This document shows, piece after piece, positions 27,201 to 34,114 of a DNA stretch of 64,000 nucleotides. Source of the DNA: Achromobacter sp. UMC71. GTDB taxonomy: Bacteria; Pseudomonadota; Gammaproteobacteria; Burkholderiales; Burkholderiaceae_B. The stretch spans positions 1 to 64,000 of the forward strand of contig NZ_LZZT01000004.1 of NCBI RefSeq assembly GCF_014170305.1, read 5' to 3'. A program made the position numbers and the translations under genes. The notes below the pieces were generated by a model that was not told the origin of the DNA, searched no databases, and worked only from the letters and a program-made list of their open reading frames with translations. Position 1 is the first letter of the stretch. Every line of letters starts with the position of its first letter.

Positions 27201-27230
27201 TGACAACTTAATAAAGTTGACTGACAACTT
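27201..27230. promoter_or_regulatory. overlapping FadR-type GntR operator dyads
   Basis: TGACAACTT occurs at 27201 and again at 27222, with AAGTTG (27214..27219) between. This gives two overlapping dyads: CAACTT-4-AAGTTG (27204..27219) and AAGTTG-5-CAACTT (27214..27230). The second contains GTTGACTGACAAC, close to the FadR-subfamily pattern TNGTNNNACNA. TTGACC (27184..27189) and TTAATA nearby can serve as a promoter for the plus-strand operon, so the sites would block it. The likely ligand protein is the GntR at 25450..26220 (inference). Confidence 0.6.
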
Positions 27231-27321
27231 GTATTGAAAGCGTAAATCAACTGGCGCTTTCAGGCAAGGGCGTCAGCAAAAAGCACGGCCACGGGCCGCA
27301 GGACAGGCAGGGGACAACCAG

Positions 27322-28128
27322 GTGGACATCACCGGCAGCACTACCGTATTCGCGATTGCGGCGGACCCGATCGCTCACGTCAGGACGCCCCAGCGGCTCA
27401 ACGCCCTGCTGCGCGAGCGCGCCGTGGACGGCGTGATGGTCCCCTTCCACGTGGCCGCCGCCGGCCTGCCCGGGCTGTTCGCGGGCCTGCGCGGCCTGGC
27501 GAACCTGGGCGGCATCGTCGTCACCGTGCCCCACAAGGAAAGCGCCGCCGCCCTGTGCGACGCGCTCACCCCGGCCGCGCAGCTGATCGGCGCGGTCAAT
27601 GCCGTGCGCCTGCAAGACGGCTGCCTGACCGGCGGCAACTTCGACGGCCTGGGCTTCGTGGCCGGCCTGCGCAGCCAGGGCCACGATCCGGCCGGCCGCG
27701 ATGTCTACCTGGCGGGCCTGGGCGGCGCGGGCAAGGCCATCGCCTGTGCCATCGCCGACGCTGGCCCGGCCAGCCTGTCGCTCTACAATCGTTCTGCGGC
27801 CAAGGCCGAGGCCTTTGCCGAACGCCTGGCGCGGCATTACCCCGCGCTGGCCATCCATATCGCCGGCTCCCGCCCCGACTCCTGTGACATCGCGATCAAT
27901 GCGACCTCGCTGGGCCTGGCCGACACCGATCCCCTGCCCTTCCAGCTGGACGCCCTGGCGCCCGGCGCCGTGGTGGCCGACGCCGTGATGAGCCGCGTCG
28001 ACACGCCGCTGCTGCGCGCCGCCGCCGCACACGGCTGCCGCATCCATCCCGGCCTGTACATGCTGGAAGGCCAGATCACCGAAATTGCCCGCTTCCTGGG
28101 CATACAAGAGCCGCATCAAGCAGCTTGA
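27322..28128 (+). CDS. AroE-like shikimate/quinate dehydrogenase family protein, atypical active site
   Basis: A 268-residue protein with the shikimate dehydrogenase fold: substrate domain then a Rossmann domain (LAGLGGAGKAIA). The catalytic Lys is kept in VTVPHKES and the Asp in GNFDGLGF. The canonical SxS that binds the shikimate carboxylate (AHSKSP in E. coli AroE) reads AHVRTP here, and NTDG reads NFDG. Together with its place at the head of a transporter/dehydrogenase operon, this suggests a catabolic dehydrogenase for another hydroxy acid rather than the biosynthetic AroE. The start codon is GTG at 27322 after a purine-rich stretch. Confidence 0.78.
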   Translation: MDITGSTTVFAIAADPIAHVRTPQRLNALLRERAVDGVMVPFHVAAAGLPGLFAGLRGLANLGGIVVTVPHKESAAALCDALTPAAQLIGAVNAVRLQDGCLTGGNFDGLGFVAGLRSQGHDPAGRDVYLAGLGGAGKAIACAIADAGPASLSLYNRSAAKAEAFAERLARHYPALAIHIAGSRPDSCDIAINATSLGLADTDPLPFQLDALAPGAVVADAVMSRVDTPLLRAAAAHGCRIHPGLYMLEGQITEIARFLGIQEPHQAA

Positions 28129-28172
28129 TCGATTCACGGACCCCACACTCCCGTCCCACGGAGGAGACACGC

Positions 28173-29408
28173 ATGAAATTGGCTTTCACCACCGGCCTGC
28201 TATGCCTGGCCGGCATTGCCGCATCGGCGCAGGCCGCGCCCGTCAAGATAGGCCTGATCGAAACGCTGTCGGGCCCGCAGGCCTCGACCGGCCTGATGTT
28301 CCGCGCCGCGGTCAAGTACGAACTGGACCGCATCAACGCGGCCGGCGGCTGGAATGGCCAACCGCTGGAACTGGTCGAATTCGACAACCAGGGCGGCCCG
28401 GTGGGCGCGTCCGACCGCTTCCGCGCCGCGGCCGCCGAAGGCGTGCAGATCCTGGTGCAAGGGTCGTCGTCGGCGATCTCCGGCCAGCTCACCGAAGACG
28501 TGCGCAAGCACAACCTGCGCAACCCGGGCAAGGAAGTCGTGTTCCTGAACGTGGGCGGCGAAGCCCTGGAACTGACCGGCCAGAAGTGCCACTTCTATCA
28601 TTTCCGCTTCACCACCAACGCCGACCTGCGCGTGAAGGCGCTGGCCTCGGTCATGTCGGCCGACGGCACGCTGGGCAAGCGCGTGTACGCCATCAACCAG
28701 AACTACTCCTGGGGCCAGGACATGGAAGGCGCCACCGAGCGCTTCGCCAGGCAGTACGGCTATGACGTGGTGGGCAAGACGCTGCACGAGGTCAACAAGA
28801 TCCAGGACTTCGCGCCCTACGTGGCCCGAATCCGCGCGACCAACCCCGACACCGTCATCACCGGCAACTGGTCCAACGACCTGCTGTTGCTGATGAAGGC
28901 CACGCAATCGGCCGGCCTGAAGGTGCGCTTTGCCACGGTGTTCCTGGACCAGGTGGGCAACCTGGCCAACGCCGGCGAGGTGGCGCTGGGCCACTACATC
29001 GCGCACCCGTACAACATCGAGGCCGCGGGTGAAGACGGCGCCAAGTTCGCCGAGGACTACAAGGCCAAGACCGGCCACTACCCCAGCTACACCGAGCCGC
29101 AGACCGTCATCGGCATCACCTTCCTGGGCGAAGCGCTCAAGCAGGTCCCGCCCAAGGACGGCAAGCTGTCAGTGCCGGACCTGGCCCGCGCGCTGGAAAA
29201 GGTGACCTACACCTCGCCGCTGGGCACCTACACGATGCGTGCCGAAGACCACCAGGTGCAGCTGCCGATGGTGGTGTCCAAAGTCAGCAAGAGCGCCAAG
29301 TACAAGGCCGACGGCACCGACATGGGCTTCGAGCCGGTCAAGGTGCTGACGGCCGCGGACGTGTCCGCGCCGGTACAGGCCACTTGCAAGATGGTTCGCC
29401 CGGACTGA
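28173..29408 (+). CDS. branched-chain-type ABC transporter substrate-binding protein
   Basis: A periplasmic binding protein of the LivK/HAAT class, about 411 residues from the ATG at 28173 (RBS GGAGGAG). Signal peptide KLAFTTGLLCLAGIAASAQA with cleavage before APVKIG. Mature N-terminus VKIGLIETLSGPQASTG, and a ligand-lobe segment AINQNYSWGQDM that is typical. It is first in the transporter set. The substrate is not predictable from sequence; relatives bind amino acids, aromatic acids, urea or small organic acids. Confidence 0.9.
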   Translation: MKLAFTTGLLCLAGIAASAQAAPVKIGLIETLSGPQASTGLMFRAAVKYELDRINAAGGWNGQPLELVEFDNQGGPVGASDRFRAAAAEGVQILVQGSSSAISGQLTEDVRKHNLRNPGKEVVFLNVGGEALELTGQKCHFYHFRFTTNADLRVKALASVMSADGTLGKRVYAINQNYSWGQDMEGATERFARQYGYDVVGKTLHEVNKIQDFAPYVARIRATNPDTVITGNWSNDLLLLMKATQSAGLKVRFATVFLDQVGNLANAGEVALGHYIAHPYNIEAAGEDGAKFAEDYKAKTGHYPSYTEPQTVIGITFLGEALKQVPPKDGKLSVPDLARALEKVTYTSPLGTYTMRAEDHQVQLPMVVSKVSKSAKYKADGTDMGFEPVKVLTAADVSAPVQATCKMVRPD

Positions 29409-29414
29409 TGGACC

Positions 29415-29442
29415 CCGCCGCGGGCCTTGCTGCCCGCGGCGG
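29415..29442. other. hairpin between binding-protein and permease genes
   Basis: An 11-bp perfect GC stem (29415..29425 with 29432..29442) with loop CTTGCT lies just after the binding-protein stop codon. Such hairpins often stabilise the binding-protein message relative to the permease genes. Confidence 0.65.
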
Positions 29443-29538
29443 CATCACAACAGCGCTCGCCGGCGCGGGGCCGGAAAAAACAGAGCGTGATGGATCGCCA
29501 GGCGCCCGGCGCCTGCGCGCAAGGATTTTGGAGCGGAC

Positions 29539-30480
29539 ATGGAATACTTTACGGTCTCGCTGTTGAACGGCGTGATCTACGGCCTGCTACTTTTCATGGT
29601 GTCGGCGGGCCTGACGCTGATCTTCGGCATGATGGGCGTGCTCAACTTCGCGCACGCCTCGTTCTACATGATAGGCGCGTACGCCGCCTACACCCTGGCG
29701 CCCGTGACCGGGTTCTGGACTGCGTTGGCGCTGGCCACGGTCATCTCCGGCGTGCTGGGCATGGGGGTGGAACGTTACTTCCTGCGCCGCGTGCACAAGT
29801 TCGGCCACGCGCAGGAACTGCTAGTGACCTTCGGCCTGGCGTTCATCGTCGCCGAGCTCATCAAATTGTTCTACGGCGACTTCCCGGTCGACTACCGCGT
29901 GCCGCCGTTCCTGAACTTCGCCGCGTTCCGCGTGTTTGACGCCGACTACCCCTTCTATCGTTTGTTGATGGGCGGCGTATCCCTGGCGATGTTCGCGGTG
30001 ATCTACCTGCTGCTGTCCCGTACCCGCGTGGGCATCGTAGTGCGCTCGGCGATCTACCGGCCGCGCATGGCCGAAGCCCTGGGCCACAACGTGCCGCTGG
30101 TATTCATGAGCGTGTTCGGCGTGGGCGCGGCCATGGCCGGGCTGGCCGGCGCGGTGGCCGGCGCGTTCTACACCACCAATCCGAACATGGCGCTGGAACT
30201 GGGCGTGCTGGTGTTCGTGGTGGTCGTGGTGGGCGGCCTGGGGTCGCTGGGCGGCGCCATGATCGCGTCGCTGCTGATCGGCCTGATCAGCTCGTTCTCG
30301 GTCGGCATCGACGCCAGCCTGGCGACGTTGTTCGGCCTGTTCGGCGCCGGCGAGTGGGCCGAAAGCGTGGGCGGCCTGATGACGGTGAAGATTTCCAGCC
30401 TGGCCGCCACGCTGCCCTTCCTGCTGATGCTGGTGGTGCTGCTGGTCAAGCCGTCGGGCCTGAAGGGAGAGCAAGCATGA
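29539..30480 (+). CDS. branched-chain-type ABC transporter permease (LivH-like)
   Basis: A 313-residue inner-membrane permease with about eight helices. Family landmarks: NGVIYGLLLFMVSAGLTLIF at the start, MGVLNFAHASFYMIGAY and VVVVGGLGSLGGAMIASLLIG (quoted in part: GGLGSLGGAMIASLL). It ends in an ATGA overlap with the second permease gene, so translation is coupled. Confidence 0.92.
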   Translation: MEYFTVSLLNGVIYGLLLFMVSAGLTLIFGMMGVLNFAHASFYMIGAYAAYTLAPVTGFWTALALATVISGVLGMGVERYFLRRVHKFGHAQELLVTFGLAFIVAELIKLFYGDFPVDYRVPPFLNFAAFRVFDADYPFYRLLMGGVSLAMFAVIYLLLSRTRVGIVVRSAIYRPRMAEALGHNVPLVFMSVFGVGAAMAGLAGAVAGAFYTTNPNMALELGVLVFVVVVVGGLGSLGGAMIASLLIGLISSFSVGIDASLATLFGLFGAGEWAESVGGLMTVKISSLAATLPFLLMLVVLLVKPSGLKGEQA

Positions 30481-31757
30481 ACCGCCCCGTAAACGCTACC
30501 GGCCGCGTCTCGGCCGCGCTGCTGCTCGTGGCCTGCGTGGCCGCGCTGTGCGCCCTGCCCTGGCTGCTGCCGGCCGGACAACTGGTCGCGGCGGTGCAGA
30601 TGCTGATCGCGGCCCTGTTCGCCTGCGCCTTCAATCTGCTGGCGGGCCAGGGCGGCATGCTGTCCTTTGGCCATGCCGCGTATTTTGGCGTGGGCACCTT
30701 CGCCACCATCCATGCCATGAACGCGCTGGGCGGCGCGGGCCTGTTGCCCACGCCGCTGATGCCGCTGGCAGGCGGCGTGGCCGGCCTGCTGTTCGGGCTG
30801 GTCGCGGGCTGGTTCGCCACCATGCGGTCTGGCGTGTATTTTTCGATGATCACGCTGGCGCTGGCCGAGCTGCTGCACGCGCTGGCGCCGCACCTGAAGG
30901 GCGTGTTCGGCGGCGAGGCCGGCGTGTCGGCGATGCGCATGCCCGCCTGGGGTTTTTCCTTCGGTTCGGACATCGAGGTGTACTTCCTTGTACTGGCCTG
31001 GGTACTGGTGTCGCTGGCGGCGCTGTACGGCCTGACCCGCACGCCGCTGGGCCGGCTGACGCTGGGCCTGCGCGAAAACGCCAACCGTCTGCGCTATCTG
31101 GGCTACCGGCCGCACACGCTCAAGACCATGGTGTTCGCGCTGTCGGCCATGTTCGCCGGCATCGCCGGCGGCCTGCAGGCCCTGAACATCGAAGCCGGCA
31201 ACTACGTGCTGTTCGAGGTCAAGCTGTCCACCGATGCCGTGCTGTTCGCCTACATCGGCGGCGTCAACGCCTTCCTGGGACCGGTGCTGGGTGCGTCCAT
31301 CCTGACCTTCCTGTCGCAGACGCTGGCCGACATCACCCGTTCGTGGCTGCTGTACCAGGGCATTCTGTTCGTGCTGGTGATGCTGTTCGTGCCGGACGGC
31401 CTGGTGGGACTGGTGCAACGCGCGGCCAAGTCGCTGCGCGAACGCGGGCTGGCCGACTGGCTGCCGCGCGCTGCGGTGACGGTGGCCAGCGGCCTGCTGT
31501 TGACGGGCGGCACGGTCTTCGCCGTGGAACTGCTGCAACGCATGTTCGCCCGCGACTACCGCGCGCTGCTGGCGATGAACCCCGATGCCGGCTGGCCCGC
31601 CATCGCGCTGTTCGGCCGCGACTGGGCGCCGCTGGCGCTGTCCACCTGGCTGGTGCCGCTGGCGTTGTTCGCCGCGGGTCTGGCCGCCTGCCGCTGGGCC
31701 CTGGCCTTGTGGCGCAGCGGCGCCGATGCGGCGCCCTTGCTGGAGGCCGCGAAATGA
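30477..31757 (+). CDS. branched-chain-type ABC transporter permease (LivM-like), C-terminal membrane extension
   Basis: A 426-residue permease. Core features of LivM are present: NLLAGQGGMLSFGHAAYFGVG, RLTLGLRENANRLRYLGY and IGGVNAFLGPVLGASIL. The core would end near residue 330. The remaining 90 residues add two or three hydrophobic segments (TVASGLLLTGGTVFAV; LSTWLVPLALFAAGLAA), longer than the usual LivM. Its start overlaps livH-like and its stop overlaps the ATPase gene (ATGA at both ends). Confidence 0.9.
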   Translation: MNRPVNATGRVSAALLLVACVAALCALPWLLPAGQLVAAVQMLIAALFACAFNLLAGQGGMLSFGHAAYFGVGTFATIHAMNALGGAGLLPTPLMPLAGGVAGLLFGLVAGWFATMRSGVYFSMITLALAELLHALAPHLKGVFGGEAGVSAMRMPAWGFSFGSDIEVYFLVLAWVLVSLAALYGLTRTPLGRLTLGLRENANRLRYLGYRPHTLKTMVFALSAMFAGIAGGLQALNIEAGNYVLFEVKLSTDAVLFAYIGGVNAFLGPVLGASILTFLSQTLADITRSWLLYQGILFVLVMLFVPDGLVGLVQRAAKSLRERGLADWLPRAAVTVASGLLLTGGTVFAVELLQRMFARDYRALLAMNPDAGWPAIALFGRDWAPLALSTWLVPLALFAAGLAACRWALALWRSGADAAPLLEAAK

Positions 31758-32506
31758 GCCACGAGATCCTGACCCTTTCCGATGTGCGCAAATCGTTCGG
31801 CGACGCGCAGATCATCCGCGGCGTGAACCTGCAGGTCGAAGCCGGCGAACGCCACGCCGTCATCGGCCCCAACGGCGCGGGCAAGTCCACGCTGTTCCAC
31901 CTGATGTCGGGCTCGTTCGCGCCGACCTCGGGCGACATCAGCCTGCGTTCGCGCGCCATCGGCGGCCTGCCGCCGGAGCAGATCAACCGCCTGGGCCTGG
32001 CGCGTTCGTTCCAGATCACCAACGTGTTCCCGCGCCTGTCGGTGCGCGAAAACCTGCGCCTGGCGGTGCTGCGCATGCACGGCCTGGTCTACAACTTCTG
32101 GCGCCCCATCGCCCGCCACCGCGCGGTCAACGAGAACGTCGACCAGCTGCTGGAAAAGGTGCGCCTGACGTCCAAGCAGCACACCGCGGCGGGCGACCTG
32201 AACTACTCCGAGCAGCGCTCACTGGAAATCGGCATGACGCTGGCCTCGCGTCCCAAGGTCATCCTGCTGGACGAACCCATGGCCGGCATGTCGCAGCACG
32301 AGGTCGACTACACGGTCGAACTCATCAAGGACGTGACGCGCGACTGCACGCTGCTGATCGTCGAACACGACATGCAGGTCGTATTTTCGCTGGCCGACCG
32401 CATCAGCGTGCTGGTCTATGGCGAAATCCTGGCCACCGGCACGCCGGCCGAGATCCGCGGCGACGCCCGCGTGCGCGAAGCCTACCTGGGAGAGGAAACG
32501 GTATGA
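31754..32506 (+). CDS. branched-chain-type ABC transporter ATPase (LivG-like), altered signature
   Basis: A 250-residue ATPase. Walker A GPNGAGKST is intact at residues 38-46, Walker B is VILLDEPMAGMS and the H-loop is LLIVEHDM. The ABC signature reads LNYSEQR (residues 149-155), where LivG proteins usually have L-S/A-Y-G-E/Q-Q-R, so Ser152 (codon 32207..32209) replaces the conserved Gly. See the finding on the paired change in the partner ATPase. It overlaps its neighbours on both sides by ATGA. Confidence 0.9.
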   Translation: MSHEILTLSDVRKSFGDAQIIRGVNLQVEAGERHAVIGPNGAGKSTLFHLMSGSFAPTSGDISLRSRAIGGLPPEQINRLGLARSFQITNVFPRLSVRENLRLAVLRMHGLVYNFWRPIARHRAVNENVDQLLEKVRLTSKQHTAAGDLNYSEQRSLEIGMTLASRPKVILLDEPMAGMSQHEVDYTVELIKDVTRDCTLLIVEHDMQVVFSLADRISVLVYGEILATGTPAEIRGDARVREAYLGEETV

Positions 32507-33222
32507 GCATGCAATCCCCCCTCTTGGCCCTGCAAGGCGTGCATGCCCACTACGGCAAGAGCCACATCCTGCACGGCATCGACCTGACGGTGAATCGCGG
32601 CGAAGTGGTCAGCCTGCTGGGCCGCAACGGCGCCGGCCGGTCCACCACCATGAAAAGCATTATGGGCCTGGTGGACGTGACGGCGGGCCGCATCGCCGTC
32701 GAGGGCCGCGACATCACCAACAAGCGGCCCTTCGAGATCGCCCGCGCCGGCCTGGGCTTCGTGCCGGAAGAGCGCGAGGTCTTCGCCAACCTGACGGTGG
32801 ACGAGAACCTGCGCATGGGCGAGCAGCCGCCCCGCGCCGACGCGCCCGCCTGGACGATCGAGCAGATGTTCACCTACTTCCCGCGGCTGCAGGAACGGCG
32901 CAACACCCGCGCCGGCAACCTGTCCGGCGGCGAACAGCAGATGCTGACCATGTGCCGCTCGCTGCTGGGCAACCCCAAGGTCATGCTGATCGACGAACCC
33001 ACCGAAGGCCTCGCACCCAAGATCGTGGAAGTGATCGCCGACGTGATTCGCGACATCCACCAGCGCGGCGTATCGGTGGTGCTTGTCGAGCAGAAGCTGA
33101 CCATCGCGCTGAAGGTCTCGACCCGCGTCAGCGTGATGGGCCACGGCCGCATCGTATTTGAAGGGCCGCCCGCGCAATTGCACGAGCGCCAGGACGTCGT
33201 ACAGGAATGGCTGGCGGTCTGA
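32503..33222 (+). CDS. branched-chain-type ABC transporter ATPase (LivF-like), Walker A Lys to Arg
   Basis: A 239-residue ATPase. Walker A reads GRNGAGRSTT: residue 46 (codon CGG at 32638..32640) is Arg where nearly all ABC ATPases have the phosphate-binding Lys. The signature LSGGEQQML, Walker B VMLIDEPTEGLAP and H-loop VVLVEQKL (Gln rather than His, common in LivF) look normal. It is the last transporter gene; an SDR follows within 60 bases. Confidence 0.9.
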   Translation: MSMQSPLLALQGVHAHYGKSHILHGIDLTVNRGEVVSLLGRNGAGRSTTMKSIMGLVDVTAGRIAVEGRDITNKRPFEIARAGLGFVPEEREVFANLTVDENLRMGEQPPRADAPAWTIEQMFTYFPRLQERRNTRAGNLSGGEQQMLTMCRSLLGNPKVMLIDEPTEGLAPKIVEVIADVIRDIHQRGVSVVLVEQKLTIALKVSTRVSVMGHGRIVFEGPPAQLHERQDVVQEWLAV

Positions 33223-33239
33223 CAGACGCCCGCCACCCC

Positions 33240-34076
33240 ATGCATCCATCACGCACCGTTAAAGGCAAGCATTTGGACAATCCCTCTCAAGCCCCCCACG
33301 CCGACGTCATCCATGCCGATCTGCGCGGCAAGACCGTGGTGATCACCGGCGGCGCCAAAGGCATCGGCTACGCCACGGCCCAGGCCTTCGTCCGTCAGGG
33401 CGCGCGCGTTGCGCTGCTGGACATGGACCCTGCCGCGCTGGCCGAGGCCGTCGCCGGCCTGCAAGCCGCCGGCGGTGAATCCCTGGCCGCGCAAGCTTCG
33501 GTCACCGACGCCGACGCGGTTGAACGCGCCTTCGCCCAGGTCGAAAAGGCCTGGGGCGGCATCGACGTGCTGGTCAACAACGCCGGCATCTCGGCCAACA
33601 AGCCCACCCTGGACGTCACCGTGGACGAGTGGCGCCGCGCGGTCGACATCAATCTGACCGGCGTGTTCCTGTGCGCCCAGGCCGCCGGGCGCCGCATGGT
33701 GCCCAAGGGTGAAGGCTGCATCATCAATCTCGCGTCCATGTACGGCGTGGTGGCGGCGCCCGACCGCGCAGCCTATTGCGCCACCAAGGGTGCGGTGGTG
33801 CTGCTGACCGAAACCTTGGCCGTCGAATGGGGCCCGCAGGGCGTGCGCGTCAACGCGCTGGCGCCGGGCTACGTGGAAACGGACCTGGTGCGCGATCTGG
33901 CCGCGCGCGGCCGCCTGGACCCCGAACGCCTCAAGCAGCGCACGCCCTTGCGGCGCATGGCGCAACCGGCCGAAATGGCCGACCTGGCGGTCTTCCTGGC
34001 ATCGCGCCAGGCCGCCTACATCACCGGACACACCCTCGTGGCCGATGGCGGCTGGAGCCGCTACAGCTACCTCTAA
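33240..34076 (+). CDS. short-chain dehydrogenase/reductase (FabG-like) in catabolic operon
   Basis: Classical SDR of about 270 residues. Motifs TGGAKGIG, NNAGIS, catalytic Ser in NLASMYG, YxxxK in AYCATKGAV, and C-terminal TLVADGGWS. Asp after beta-2 (LLDMDP) predicts NAD use. The start is uncertain: ATG at 33240 has no ribosome site, while a TTG at 33273 follows AAAGGCA. It lies between the transporter and the dehydrogenase-complex genes, so it probably oxidises the imported compound or an intermediate. Confidence 0.87.
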   Translation: MHPSRTVKGKHLDNPSQAPHADVIHADLRGKTVVITGGAKGIGYATAQAFVRQGARVALLDMDPAALAEAVAGLQAAGGESLAAQASVTDADAVERAFAQVEKAWGGIDVLVNNAGISANKPTLDVTVDEWRRAVDINLTGVFLCAQAAGRRMVPKGEGCIINLASMYGVVAAPDRAAYCATKGAVVLLTETLAVEWGPQGVRVNALAPGYVETDLVRDLAARGRLDPERLKQRTPLRRMAQPAEMADLAVFLASRQAAYITGHTLVADGGWSRYSYL

Positions 34077-34114
34077 CCGCATCGACGCACCCCTAATTTT
34101 CTGGAGATTCACTC

